Positions 1 to 10,174 of a stretch of DNA of 64,000 bases are shown here, one piece after another. Every line of letters starts with the position of its first letter. Position 1 is the first letter of the stretch. Made by a program: the position numbers and the translations under genes. Under the pieces are notes generated by a model, which was not told the DNA's origin, searched no databases, and was given only the letters and a program-made list of their open reading frames with translations. This DNA is from Porpolomopsis calyptriformis (Eukaryota > Basidiomycota > Agaricomycetes > Agaricales > Hygrophoraceae), in NCBI GenBank assembly GCA_951640195.1, contig OX621165.1, positions 1,178,001 through 1,242,000 on the forward strand. The letters are read 5' to 3'.

Positions 1-155
1 AGAGGCAACGCTAACTGTACTGATTGGTCGTAACCCGTTGTTAGACTCGTTATGAGCTAAAAGCTTGGAATTGGGTGACAGGTGTCCATGGCGAAGCATC
101 AATTGACTAAAAGGGGGTATCGGGATTTATAAGTGAATGACAGGCGAGAAGGGGC

Positions 156-1235
156 TCACGATAGGGGGGTATTGAGATCTAAACTTGAATCACTCTCTAA
201 GGCATCAGTGCCACTGTCAGATGCTTCGAGTTGCCTCTCGAGACGTGCTTCCATGTCGGGATCGATCGGATCGACCTGGTCGAATGGGAAAACGATATTG
301 AGTTTTTGAATGGGCGAGCGCTTTGGTGGGCGTGATCTAGAACAGGAACGATCAGGTTCGCGAGAGGGAGGGCGAGAGGAGGAGGAAGGGTCGTTGTCGT
401 GGGGATCATGAGAGCTGGAGCGGGATTTAGAGGTAGCGCGGCGTGGACGGGGGGTGGAGGAGATGATTTGGTTAATGTCTGGACTTGATGGACGATGTGA
501 GCGGGAGCCGGCGCGGTGGTGTTTGCGGGGGTGATCGGGGGGTATGGGAGGTAGTGGAGGGAGGGAGGGGGGAGGGTGTGGGAGCGGTTGTGATGGGGGT
601 AGAGAGGGTGGAGGAAATGGAGGGAGATGAGAATTGCTGCGTTGTCGGGAATGGAGATGTTTCTTAATTTGGGACGAGTTACTAATGGGCGGCCAGGGGT
701 GTTGTGGGAGATCGAGGACACGCTCGATGGCGTCGTCGTCGTCGTCGAGGTCGGGGAGAATATTTTGGGAGATTGGAAAATCCTCGGCTTCTTCTGATAT
801 TGAGAAGGCGATTGAAGGCCGGTGTTCGGGGTGGTTCTTGTGCAAGATGGGGCGAAGTTGCGGATTTGAAATGGAACGCACGGAGCGGGTAGAGGCTACG
901 GAATCGCGACCGGAGCGAGCTGAGGGTTGGAGGTGGCCTTGGGAGGAGGCAGAGGAAGTTGTGCGGACGCTGGCGAGGGTGGCGATGGAAGTCGGTCTGG
1001 ATGGGGAATGGGAGAGGTCTGAGGCGAGGGAGAGCTTTGAGGCGCGGGAAGAGGAGAGAAAGAGGAGGGTGTCCTTTTCTGATATGGGAGAAGGGCCTGG
1101 GAGGGGAGGGAGAGGGAGTGGAGGTGGCATGGAAGGGGGAGGGTTGGCTGCCATTGTTGGATGTGAGGGATGTGGAGAGGAAGGGACGTAAGAAGGAGGA
1201 GAAGGAAAGGATTGAATGAGGATTGGAAGTGACAT
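156..1235 (-). CDS. Pro/Ser-rich, probably disordered hypothetical protein
   Basis: One open frame of about 359 codons. I chose the ATG at 1235; the frame extends four codons further upstream but has no ATG there, and a later in-frame Met at about residue 28 is an alternative. I do not recognise the family. The N-terminal third is proline-rich (runs such as PPPLPLPPLPGP). The middle is rich in Ser/Arg with repeated SVRS/SRS motifs. An acidic patch (DLDDDDDAIERV) follows, and a second Pro/His stretch leads to a basic SRSRPPKRSP segment. The last 40 residues look the most protein-like (LNIVFPFDQVDP, then an acidic tail). No membrane segment or signal peptide is visible. It lies about 70 bases beyond the stop of the proteasome gene, on the same strand. 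Low complexity makes coding status less certain than for its neighbours, and unseen introns could change the ends. Confidence 0.55.
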   Translation of the reverse strand: MSLPILIQSFPSPPSYVPSSPHPSHPTMAANPPPSMPPPLPLPPLPGPSPISEKDTLLFLSSSRASKLSLASDLSHSPSRPTSIATLASVRTTSSASSQGHLQPSARSGRDSVASTRSVRSISNPQLRPILHKNHPEHRPSIAFSISEEAEDFPISQNILPDLDDDDDAIERVLDLPQHPWPPISNSSQIKKHLHSRQRSNSHLPPFPPPSLPPSQPLPHPPPSLPPLPPIPPDHPRKHHRAGSRSHRPSSPDINQIISSTPRPRRATSKSRSSSHDPHDNDPSSSSRPPSREPDRSCSRSRPPKRSPIQKLNIVFPFDQVDPIDPDMEARLERQLEASDSGTDALESDSSLDLNTPLS

Positions 1236-1305
1236 GATGAAAGACAAAAGGAAAGTTAGAATTTAGAAAATTACCATCAAATCGTATGTGTATCAAAAGG
1301 TATAA

Positions 1306-1990
1306 TTAGATCAAAATATCTCTTACACCATCTTTATCAACTAATTTCACTTTAAACTGACCGGGTGTGATAACCATTCTTTTAGTCACTTGGTTAATGC
1401 ATCTCTTCAATGTCTCAATTCCTTCTTCAACGTTACCTTCAGGGTTGTGATACCTATAAATAATAAGTATAGTAAAAATAAATAAATTAGTTCTTACCTG
1501 TCCAGCAGACTCAGCACAAAGTAACTACCGTACCCGTGCGCTCCATACGGTACTTCGCTCATCGTCCCAAGAAAGTCAACCCAGTACAACTCCGCCTTTT
1601 TCTTCGCAGTGTCGTACCCCCCAACAAGCAGATTCACCTCGTACGGATTCCTCGTCCGGAGCGACTCCGATATAGACCGTCGGATCCAGCTCGCACTCGC
1701 CGACGGCCGCAACGCATACACGTTCTGGATCTGGTACAGCCTTATGCTCCGCTCCACATACTCCGCGAATCGGATAGTGTCCCCTATCCACCTGGTCAGC
1801 AAAACACAGCAATCCACACTTCCACACTTCCATGCGTACCCGGTTGCCCACTGTAAGCCATCAGTAAATGAGGACTCAACGTCTTGATCTTGTCCTCGTC
1901 CACCTTCATCTTCACAATAGACCGCGACACAGTCATGTCTCCAGCAACAATCACGTAGTCTTTTCCCCTCAGTGCAAATAATGTCTCCAT
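1306..1990 (-). CDS. PRE1: 20S proteasome subunit beta-4 (beta type-2)
   Basis: Core-particle beta subunit of the proteasome, acting in the nucleus and cytosol. Three exons are readable. Exon 1 starts METLFALRGKDYVIVAGD and ends after LLMAYSGQP. Exon 2 begins GDTIRFAEYVERS and carries the family signatures VNLLVGGYD and YGAHGYGSYFVLSLLDR. Exon 3 begins with the YHNPEGN segment and ends DGVRDILI before TAA at 1306. Introns are about 50 bases (the second starts at about 1499 and ends TTTATAG). The length of about 195 residues and the lack of a Thr-1 propeptide fit the catalytically inactive beta-4 subunit. It is divergent from the Rcy1-like gene with only 50 bases between start codons, so the two must share a very compact promoter. 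Confidence 0.93.
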
Positions 1991-2040
1991 CGTGAATGAA
2001 AGTAGACGCGCAAGTGTTTGTATTATGTAATTACTCTCTC

Positions 2041-5000
2041 ATGCACAAGTTTGTCACACTCGAGCCCACACGGCTCTACACCCAAATTCCCTCTCCCCCT
2101 CTCCTCGGTCCCCTCCCAACCGACCTCCACCTCCTCGTCCTCACCCACCTCCCCATCCCCGACTTTCCCGCGTACAGCCAATGTTCACGCGCTACCGCTG
2201 CCCTCGCACGCCATGAATCCGTCTGGCAGTCCAGGTGGTTCGCCCTCGCCCTCGACCATCACCATCTCCACCCCGTCCTCGATCATTTGGAATCCAACTC
2301 CCACACACCGGAAATCACTCCCCCGGCTCTTCCACTCGATCATATCGACGACGACTTTGCACCCCCCGATGTCTTCCTTACCATCACCCGGCCTACCGTT
2401 ACCAACGACCACAACTCCTTCCGATCAAAGTACATCCGCGCCCACACCCTCCTCAAGCCCGCAACCGCCGCCCTCTCATCCCCCCCCCACCTCGTCCTCT
2501 CCGCCCTAGCCCCCTTCGTCGCCCCCTCCCTCCAAGCCCAGGCCAAGACCCTCCACCTCCTCTCCCTCTTCCTTTCCCCCCGCGTACAGCCCCTCACCCC
2601 ATGGCCCGCCATGGCCGCCTCCCTCCGCGCCGCCATCGACAGGTTCGACGCCACCCTCCTCGCCGCCTTCGATCACGCCGACAGTCGCGCAGACGAACCC
2701 AAGATGCGCGAGGTCGCACAATCCAGCTGGCAGCTCTGGGCCGGCAACGGCGATTGGGAGCTCGGAAAAGTCTGGGCAGAGAAGAGGGAGATCCTTTACG
2801 AACAAGGCCGTTGGGAACCTTTGGATAATTTCAAGTACGCCCTCCATCCGACTACTTATCCTTATTCATCTTCTTCCTAGGACAGGTGGCCAACTCGATT
2901 TCGATGCCATGGACGAATTCATGAACCACGTCCTTTCCGCCCTCGTCGAACATGGCTCCAGAGCCGTCCGTGTCTTTCCACCCCCCTCTCAAGTCTTGAT
3001 CTCATTCGCCGATCGCCTCGCCGTAGACATCGTACGTCCTCACTCTTCTCATAATACAACCACCTCATCTCTAAACCCCAGGTCAGCGAATATATCACCC
3101 CTCTCCTCACTCGCGCACGTCAAATCTCAAATCAAGCCTATCTAAAGGCCACCGCCGCCACCTTTCGTGAGGCATGGCGTATCGTCGACGTCACCCTCAA
3201 AGTCGCCGACGAAGCAACAAACCTCCTTTTCTCCCGAACTCGGGCGGAAGATATCGTGTACGTTTCTTCTCCTTCCTCTCCTCATCACTACATCTCTCTT
3301 TTAGCTACCAAATGTTCGAGGTTAACATGGACGAGTATCTCGATGAAGAAGTTGAATCCGTCAAATCCGCATTTCAACTTATATGCCAAAACTGGACAAA
3401 AAAGGTACCTCTTCTCATTTCATACCAGTCCTAAATCATAACATCTATTAGCAAGAGCTCGCTCCCGCAACCCAACCGAGCTCTGCCCGCTTCCTCGGCT
3501 CGCACAACCCGGCCCAGATGAAAAGGAACGTGCTCGCCTCATTCACCAACGTACTCATGCTCCCCGTCACCATCGTCCCCCGCACGGTGGGCGCCGTCGG
3601 CGCCGCACTGACCACGGGCGGGAACGCCGCCGTGCAGGGCATCGGCATGCTCCATCCCCAGCGGTGGGGCGGCGGCGGACTCACCCCTAATGGGTATTCG
3701 AGGCACGTTGAGACGAGTGAGCCGGACAATGCATCGGGTATCCGAGGTGAGCCCATCCCCCCCCCCCCATTTCCTGTCCCATTCTGACATCGAGATTAGT
3801 GTCGCCAGCTGCTTCCTCTTCCAGGGTCAACCTTGTTCCGACAGGCGCCGCTGTTGTTGTGGACACCAACAAGCTCGATCTTCTGCTCTCTCTCGACGTC
3901 GCGCTTGAACTCATCCACGCCAGCCGCGACTCGCTCAAGCGGCTCGAGACCTTCTCCCGCTATCCGGACCACTACGGACAGCGGGTGAGGGACACGATCG
4001 AGGAGATTTTTATATTGATGTTGCAGGATTTGAACGAACGGCATGTTTCGCCTGGGTTCAAGTTGTGAGTTCTTCACCCAGGCGGAGGTCACTGACTGAT
4101 TCAATCCTTAGAGCTACTGAACAAATGGAGACTTACAAGGCAGCTGATCATGAGTCGACCAGTGTCGCCCCGCTGTTGCAATTCCTTGAACTGGTCCATA
4201 TAGGTGACACCATTCAATCCATCGTTCAGGTCTACTTTGATAAAGAGCTGGTACGCTCCACAATTTTTTAATTTTCAATTAATTGATTCTCGGCAGGCTC
4301 AATATATCGACCGCACGGATTTTTTGAATCCCGTCGTGAGAGAGAAAAAACGGTTCGAGAACGCACTTGATGATTCGGTAGCTGCCGGACTTAATGCCGG
4401 AACCCAGGTATTAATGAACCAAGTACGTTTAGCCGCCCTCTTTCTTTTGTGTGTTATTGATGGTCCGTCTGGAGGTTGAGCATATCATGTTGACGTTGAC
4501 AAAACCACGGGAATACTACCCGCCCGAGGACGCCCCTCTCGAGCTCGGCCCAACGCAGGGATGCACCGAGGCCATCCGTTGTCTGGATACGCATTGCAAG
4601 CTGTTGAAAGGGAGCACGAGTAAAGAGGTCCTAGAGGTTTTCTATCAGGAGGTCGGATTGAGACTCATCGGGTTTGTGTATTTCCTTTCATTGGCCAGAG
4701 ATCGCTTGAATACGTCGATATTTTAGGCTGTTGCAGAAGCATATCAAGCGACAGATTATCTCCCTGACCGGAGGGTTTCAAGTTATCGCTGACCTGAACG
4801 CATATCACAATTTCATCGCGTCATTGAAAGTGAGTTCAACTTGTGTTTTCTGGTTTGACCCTAAAACACGTCTGTAGGTTCCAGCGATCGCGGCCGATTT
4901 TTCGCATTTAAAGATGTTGGGACACGTCTACGTGGTAGAAGACGCGAAGGATTTGGCGCAGATCGTCCGAGATGTGACGAGGTACGGTGGGGCGTATCGT

Positions 5001-5164
5001 CCCGAGGTCAGTTCTCTCTCTTCTTTGTGTTCACTTTTTCACCCCTTACCATGTAGGACATTTACGAGTTCATCCAGAGACGGTCCGACTGGAAAAAGAT
5101 TGAGAAAACAGTCGATAAAGCCATGTACAATCTCAGTTTCAAGGAAGACTGTACTGTATGTTAA
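2041..5164 (+). CDS. RCY1: F-box/Sec10-domain protein, Rcy1-like
   Basis: Likely the fungal endocytic-recycling F-box protein Rcy1. Near the N-terminus is an F-box (PLLGPLPTDLHLLVLTHLP, then SQCSRATAALARHESVWQSRW). The rest is a Sec10/exocyst-type helical region read across about a dozen short introns; recognisable pieces are FDAMDEFMNHVLSALVEHGS, YPDHYGQRVRDTIEEIFILM and FVYQEVGLRLIG-like segments. The frame ends KEDCTVC before TAA at 5162-5164. CTVC fits a CaaX prenylation box, and yeast Rcy1 also ends in a CaaX box. I prefer ATG 2041 over the in-frame ATG 1996, which sits only 5 bases from the PRE1 start. Roughly 840 residues are expected. After the stop, one plus-strand frame stays open past 5164, but it is not Sec10-like. 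Exon ends were inferred from GT/AG sites. Confidence 0.88.
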
Positions 5165-5377
5165 AACCTCTGGGCGACCTTTTTTTACTATTTCTGTCGC
5201 TGTTGCCCTTGCAAGTGGGGGCGATGGAGGTGACCACACTGTCTCCGCCACTTCGCCTGTGGCCATGTCCACCTCTGGAATACTCCATGAGCGAATATCC
5301 CGGCGGTGGACATCACAGGGCCAACCGACTCCACAGGCCACCCCTATTGAAGGCAGTTCTAGTAGACCAATATTCGT

Positions 5378-6432
5378 CTACCACGACCCGTGCGCACCGT
5401 CTAGTAAATCGCTTTCTTTTGCAGTACGTATGAAACCAGGGATGGTAAAGTTGAACATGGGTACTGCATACTTGGCCCTTTGGGCTTCGATTCCGACAAC
5501 AACGTCGAACGCATTTCTCGTAAGTTGGTCGATACGGCTTGGGCCAGTGTCTGGAATCACATTGAGCGCAACCTTCAGAAGGAACCAACCACGTTAGCCG
5601 TGTGTAATCGGGTTGGTGGGGGGAAAGAAAAAAACTCCCTTCAACGCCGCCTTGGCTTCCGGGCCCAAGAATGTCAGAAGGACAAAGAGCACATCAAAAG
5701 GAATGTAAAAAAGAAAGGGTGTGGTTAACTAGGTGAAAGGCCCCATTCCTCTGAGACCCACCAGCTTTCGAGTATAGCCATCTTGTGGAGGGTCTTAGCC
5801 TTGTCATATTGTCGTTATGAGTTGTTCACCAACGCAAGCGTGGTTCCGGCAACGGTCCCGAGCACCTCTTTCACGTCTGTCCGATTGCTTTTGTCACGGG
5901 GGCGTCCCTGAGGGCCTTGACGCCCTCGAGGCTGGCTTTGGCGAAGAAATCGACGACGGGCGTTATTGCAAGAGCAGAAGCTGTTGATGCACGAGGTTGA
6001 CAATAACCCATTTTTTGTCTGGTGTTTTCGGGTGCGAGCAGTCATTCGCCGTCTTGCACCTCGCGGGGCTAGGGGAGAGGAAAGGTTAGGGTACAAAAAC
6101 AGAGTGGACAATTGATTTCTTTTTTTTTACACTTGTCTGCCTGGGGTACTGTTCGCCTTCCAGGCTTGCTCCTTGAAGCTATAGCCGGTGGATGGCTACA
6201 CAGGGGGGGAACTTGCCAGCAGGTTTGGAACTGGGTTTGCTGGGAGGGGAGTCTGGAGGCTGATGGTTTGGGCAGGACATTGACGGCGCGAGCTAACTGC
6301 GAAAAAAACGAGTTATGAAGATGGTTCGGGGACAAATGCGACGCGTACTATCAGCTCGTCTTCTCTCTTAAACGGGTAAGCGAGAATGAATGAAAGAGAG
6401 AGGAACATGAAAAGAATTTTGTTAAGAAGCAT
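5378..6432 (-). pseudogene. Broken copy of the small secreted protein gene
   Basis: Degenerate tandem copy of the gene at 6828-7646. Exon 1 is intact (MLLNKILFMFLSLSF..., ATG at 6432), with the same GTACGC donor. Exon 2 keeps homology but has shifted frame before its last third: the tail corresponding to SSFEEQARKANN is only readable in another frame. In exon 3 an extra base in an A-run after the Cys-containing start shifts the frame, so the CINGSCSC motif is lost. A 170-base insertion (5672-5841) interrupts the conserved GTVAGTFLGPEAK region. The last exon (NVIPDTGPSRIDQLT...) is still open for about 60 codons to TAG at 5378, longer than in the intact copy. The TATA element is retained at 6529. 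It might still give a truncated signal-peptide product; I call it a pseudogene. Confidence 0.8.
5672..5841. other. 170-base insertion inside the broken gene copy
   Basis: Unit A matches unit B up to GGGCCCAAGAA (ends 5671) and resumes at GGTTCC about 5842; unit B has only a few bases between these points. The inserted stretch shows no obvious terminal inverted repeats, target-site duplication or coding frame. It does not fit an intron, because the flanking conserved codons would not join cleanly at GT-AG sites. Origin unknown. Confidence 0.6.
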
Positions 6433-6528
6433 GATAGACGGGGGTGATATGGGGTAGCAGCAGGCAACCAGTCATGTCAGAGCTAAATGACCAGTGTTAG
6501 AGGGAGAAAAGACTATAGTGCTCACAGT

Positions 6529-6535
6529 ATTTATA
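6529..6535 (-). promoter_or_regulatory. TATA box retained upstream of the broken copy
   Basis: TATAAAT on the minus strand, about 100 bases upstream of the ATG at 6432. It is in the same position as in the intact copy. Confidence 0.55.
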
Positions 6536-6827
6536 CGTACCCAAACATTGGAACTGCGTCCGCCGTTGTCATGGTTGTAGGGCTTCATCTGTAGACTCGG
6601 GGGAATGTGTGGTTATGCCGGGTTGCGAATGTAGTGATCCACGATGTTTGGGTTCTCGAAAGGAGGTAGGTGGGAATTCACTGGGTTTCAGTGGCGGTCG
6701 GACTATAGTCAAGATCTCAATATTCGGCTACCGTGACCCGTGACCCGTGACCCGTCTACTAAATCGATTTTTTGCAGTTGAACATGAGTACTGCATACAG
6801 AACCATCTTCGCCCTTTCTTTCTCGAT

Positions 6828-7646
6828 TCACCCCAACAGATTGGAGATCTTTCTCGTAACTCCATTCGTAGCATCGTCGATATGGCTCGGGCCAGTGTCC
6901 GGAATCACATTCAGCCCAATCTTCAGAACAGCGTTAGCCGTGTATAATTTGTGTGGTGGATAATTGTAAAAACAAACCCACCTTCAACGCTGCCTTGGCT
7001 TCTGGGCCCAAGAACGTTCCTGCCACGGTCCCGAGCACCTCTTTCACGTCTGATATACCCTTCATCACGTGTCCGATCGCTTTTGTGACGGGAGCGTCCC
7101 CGACGGCCTTGACGGCTTCGACGCCGGTTTTGGCGAAGAAATTGACGGCGGAGTTGTTGCAAGAGCAGGAGCCGTTGATGCACGAGGTTGACGAAAACCC
7201 GTTTTTGTCTGCTGTTTTCGGGCACGAGCAGTCACTCGCCTTCTTGCACTTCGTGGGGCTAGTAAGAGAGAAAAGTTATAGATAAAAATAAAAAGGAGAT
7301 GATTTGGTTTTTCTTTTACACTTGTCTGCCTGGGGCGTTGTTCGCCTTCCGGGCTTGCTCCTCGAAGCTTGAGCCGGAGGACTGCAGCACGACGGGCTTG
7401 CTGGCGGGTTTGGCAGCAGGTTGGTTGGTTGGGGGTTTTGGTTTGCCCGGGACTGGTTTGGCTGGGGCTGGTTTGGCCGGTTGGGGTTTGACTGCTCGAG
7501 CCAACTGCAGGGGGGGAAAAGGTTATGAAGGAGGTTCGGACAAATACATGGGCGACGCGTACTATCAGCTCGTCTTCTCTCTTAAAAGGGTAAGCGAGGA
7601 CGAATGAGAGAGAGAGGAACGTGAAAAGAATTTTGTTGAGAAGCAT
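6828..7646 (-). CDS. Small secreted cysteine-containing protein, 212 residues
   Basis: Four exons give a 212-residue protein: 7646-7563, 7504-7320, 7258-6982 and 6920-6828. Phases agree at each junction. Exon 1 is a signal peptide (MLLNKILFTFLSLSFVLAY) followed by FKRED, which looks like a dibasic processing site. Exon 2 encodes a Pro/Lys/Ala linker with AKPAPAKPVPGKP-type repeats. Exon 3 carries a compact cysteine motif, CKKASDCSCP then SCINGSCSCNN (seven cysteines in about 35 residues), followed by an amphipathic Gly/Val/Lys region. Exon 4 is NVIPDTGPSHIDD..., ending NLLG. In exon 4 the duplicate differs partly at third codon positions, which supports its being coding. The family has no name I recognise; secretion is inferred from the signal peptide. 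An effector, adhesion or extracellular-matrix role is possible but unproven. Confidence 0.78.
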
Positions 7647-7760
7647 GATAGATCGTAAGAAATAGACGGCGGTGATATGGGGTGGCAGCAGGCAACCAGT
7701 CCTGTCAGAGCTAAACGACCAGCGTTGGAGGGAAAAAAAGAAGACCGCAGTGCTCGCCGT

Positions 7761-7767
7761 ATTTATA
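7761..7767 (-). promoter_or_regulatory. TATA box of the secreted protein gene
   Basis: TATAAAT on the minus strand within a CCGTATAAATACGG palindrome-like context, about 115 bases upstream of the ATG at 7646. It is conserved in the duplicate, which supports a role. Confidence 0.6.
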
Positions 7768-8125
7768 CGGTTTGGCTGTTGGGACTGCGCACGGTTGTTA
7801 TGGTTAGAGTTATTGACCATCACCGTTGTAGTTTGTGGATGAATGTTGGTGTACCTCCGTAGTGCCTCATCTGTGCCGATGGGTGATTATGACGGGTTGC
7901 AAATATAAGATAGCGACCCGCAGTCGAGTCGATGTTTGTGTCCTCTCGAATGGAATCCCCCAGTATGAACGAGGTAGGTGGGAATTGAATTCACACAGTA
8001 TCACGGCCGCATTGATCGTGGCAGCATTGATCGTGATGAGTTTATTTCACGTGACTTGATGTATTGCCTTTTTTGGATATAATATGTTTCAGCATTTGAT
8101 AAAAGTCCTAAATACCCTAAAAAAT

Positions 8126-9914
8126 CTACCTGATACTCAAAATACCCGACACCGTTGAATTTGGCCGGACCTCCTTTGGCTCTTTCTTTCTCTTAGCCTC
8201 CGCCGCACCATCCCATATCTTCCAAAACTTCAAATTTTCATCACCTGCTCCAGTGCATACAACATCCCCCGCGGGCGAGATCGCACTAAACAGCACCCTC
8301 GAATCATGTGCATCCCGGATCTCCGTCAGTCGTTCCATGCTCGGGTACGCATGCACCATGATCGAGTTGGTCGGATAACCATGTGTGCTCATCACCTCTT
8401 TCTTGTGTTTCGCCCACTGGATGGACGTCACCTGGGATGGCGTCCGAACAGAGTGTAGTCGTGCGCCTGTCGTCGTATTCCACACATTGATCGTTGCGTC
8501 ATTCGTGCCGCCACCACTGGCAAGCAGTGAACTTTGCCAAGGGCACCAAGCGATGGCCTACGAATATTTCAGCACAATCCTCATCTCAAATCGGATAACC
8601 TTACCTTCACAGCCGCCGTATGATTCCTTTTCGTCCACTTGGCGCTGCCTCTGGATCCTTCAGTGACATCACCAACTCTTCCGTCCCAGATATTCACTAC
8701 ATTGTCGTTGCCCCCGCTGGCGAGAAGTTCGCCGTCCTTCCTCCATTCAAGTCCACACACCTCCCCGCTATGACCCAGCAGTTCCATCACCTTGTGGCGC
8801 GCAATCCTCACGTCGTTGTGCCAGATGCTCCCATCCGCGCAACCTGACGTCAGGATATGTGAATGCCATGAGAGCGTCGCCACCTGGCCTTGGTGCCCAC
8901 TCATCGTCCGCAGCCTTTGCTTCGTTTCCACATCCAGCAGGTCGACTTCCCCATTGTCAGTTCCAATCCCGAGGAACATGCCATCATTTGAGAATTGCAC
9001 CGAGGCAATATATGACCCCTCTGGCACCTCGCTGATCTGATCCACAGAACCCGTGTCCGCACGCCAAAGATATGTGGTCGTATCGAGGGCGACTGCCACC
9101 GTGTTCAGACAGGACCAGCTAATCAAATTGAGGTAAAAGTCGTCGACCATGCCTGGAGCGTCCAGGACTCTGTCTGGCAGCGTTGGGAATCGTCTGGTTT
9201 TGTTCGTCGTGGCACTCGTTGAGTTCTGCGCGGTTGTGGGCCGCGTGTACAGAGGGCGAACCAATTCGCGCTGCCGAACCAGTGTCTTGTCAGAGGCTGA
9301 GGGCGGTGGCTCGTGGTATCCGAGAATGCGCCGATCGAGGGGAACACCCGCAGCTTCGGCAAGACGGGCTGTGTGTCCTGGAGAAGATGAGAGAGGATTG
9401 AGACAGCTTTGGTCGAGTGTCGCTGTCAGTTCGGTATCCTCTCGGTTGGTGATGAACCTGTCCCTCCGATCACGACCCTGGTCTGAAGTGAGATTGCGAA
9501 GAGATTTGGGCCAGATGCAAGATTACGTACCATCGCGGGAGTGGATCTGGATCGCTTTGTCGTCGGTTTTGGGGGAGGGACATAGTCTCGGGTGACAACA
9601 TCGAGTCTACTCTCGATTCCCCCCCGGCGAATGACACCGCAGCTTGGCTGACTTTCCAATAACTCTGAAACAGGAATTGCACAGGATGCAATGCATTTTA
9701 TAGGTGAAGGGGGCCGAGAGCGTGGATACACATGAGAAGGAGCGATGAATGGGTTTGAGGTGTCAAAAGGTGCAGAAGGTTTAGATGTTGAACGGGCACG
9801 GCGTTTGTGTGGAGAGGATATGGTGACCGCGTTGAGCGCCGAGACAAGAGACGGCGTCAACGGGGTTTTCACCTCTGAACGAGAACGATAGCGTGCAGGT
9901 GTTTTAGGATTCAT
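8126..9914 (-). CDS. CDC20: APC/C co-activator Cdc20 (Fizzy family), WD40
   Basis: Activator and substrate receptor of the anaphase-promoting complex. Three exons: 9914-9531, 9477-8605 and 8557-8126, total 562 residues with matching phases. The N-terminal 128 residues are basic and Ser/Pro-rich. The 53-base intron places a C-box, DRFITNR, at residues 134-140; the usual form is DR(F/Y)IPxR. Next come HTARLAEAAGVPLDRRIL and the Fizzy signature PDRVLDAPGMVDDFYLNLI. A seven-blade WD40 domain follows (for example LASGGNDNVVNIWD, CTGAGDENLKFWKIW). The protein ends ILSIR, an IR tail for docking on the APC/C. The GMVDDFYLNL signature fits Cdc20/Slp1 better than Cdh1, which has ELQDDFYLNL; a meiosis-specific paralogue is not excluded. 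It is divergent from BIR1, 260 bases apart. Confidence 0.9.
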
Positions 9915-10174
9915 AAGGTCAAGTTGAAGTTAAATAAAATTGAGAAATGCGGTAGCAATGAACTTGATCACGTGACCATGTTCAGCTATATCACGATTTG
10001 TTACTGTTTGGGATACAACAGACACTTTTGAACGATTCTTACCTCCACGTCTTTGGAGAACTGTAAGAACTGCAAGAGGACAAAGAGTTGAGAGCCGGCT
10101 TGCCGAATACATTTAAGCTCCGCTACAACTGATTGTTGATAATTCAAACTCAGACCCGTCGCGTCGTTGTAGCT

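Larger units (their letters stand above)
5367..6682. repeat. Tandem duplication, unit A (degenerate)
   Basis: About 1.3 kb that aligns by eye with 6713-7996 over its whole length. The match starts at the ATATTCG(T/G)CTACC(A/G)TGACCCG-like block and runs to a shared GAGGTAGGTGGGAATT block. The copies share the gene body, start codon, TATA element and upstream region. Unit A carries indels and a 170-base insertion that unit B lacks. Both copies are in the same orientation, so this is a direct tandem duplication of one gene plus its promoter. The 30-base gap between units has no recognisable element ends. Confidence 0.85.
6713..7996. repeat. Tandem duplication, unit B (intact gene copy)
   Basis: Direct-repeat partner of 5367-6682. 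It holds the intact small secreted protein gene. Near its left end the motif GTGACCC is repeated three times in a row (about 6729-6751), where unit A has a single diverged copy. On its promoter side unit B has about 80 bases that unit A lacks. Confidence 0.85.

Noticed and set aside
485..1219. Several long plus-strand frames opposite the Pro/Ser-rich gene
   Set aside because: They are antisense shadows of low-complexity sequence (Gly/Glu/Arg-rich mirror of Pro/Ser codons) with no domain.
2235..2828. Arg/Pro-rich plus frame inside the Rcy1 first exon
   Set aside because: Frame-shifted shadow of the F-box protein; composition reflects GC-rich codons only.
4914..5597. Plus-strand frame of 227 codons crossing the Rcy1 stop
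   Set aside because: Its start matches Sec10, but it runs through an intron and then out of frame; the spliced reading ends at 5164.
7065..7823. 252-codon minus frame across the secreted protein gene
   Set aside because: It reads through introns 1 and 2 in the wrong frame; the spliced model gives the cysteine motif and agrees in phase at all junctions.
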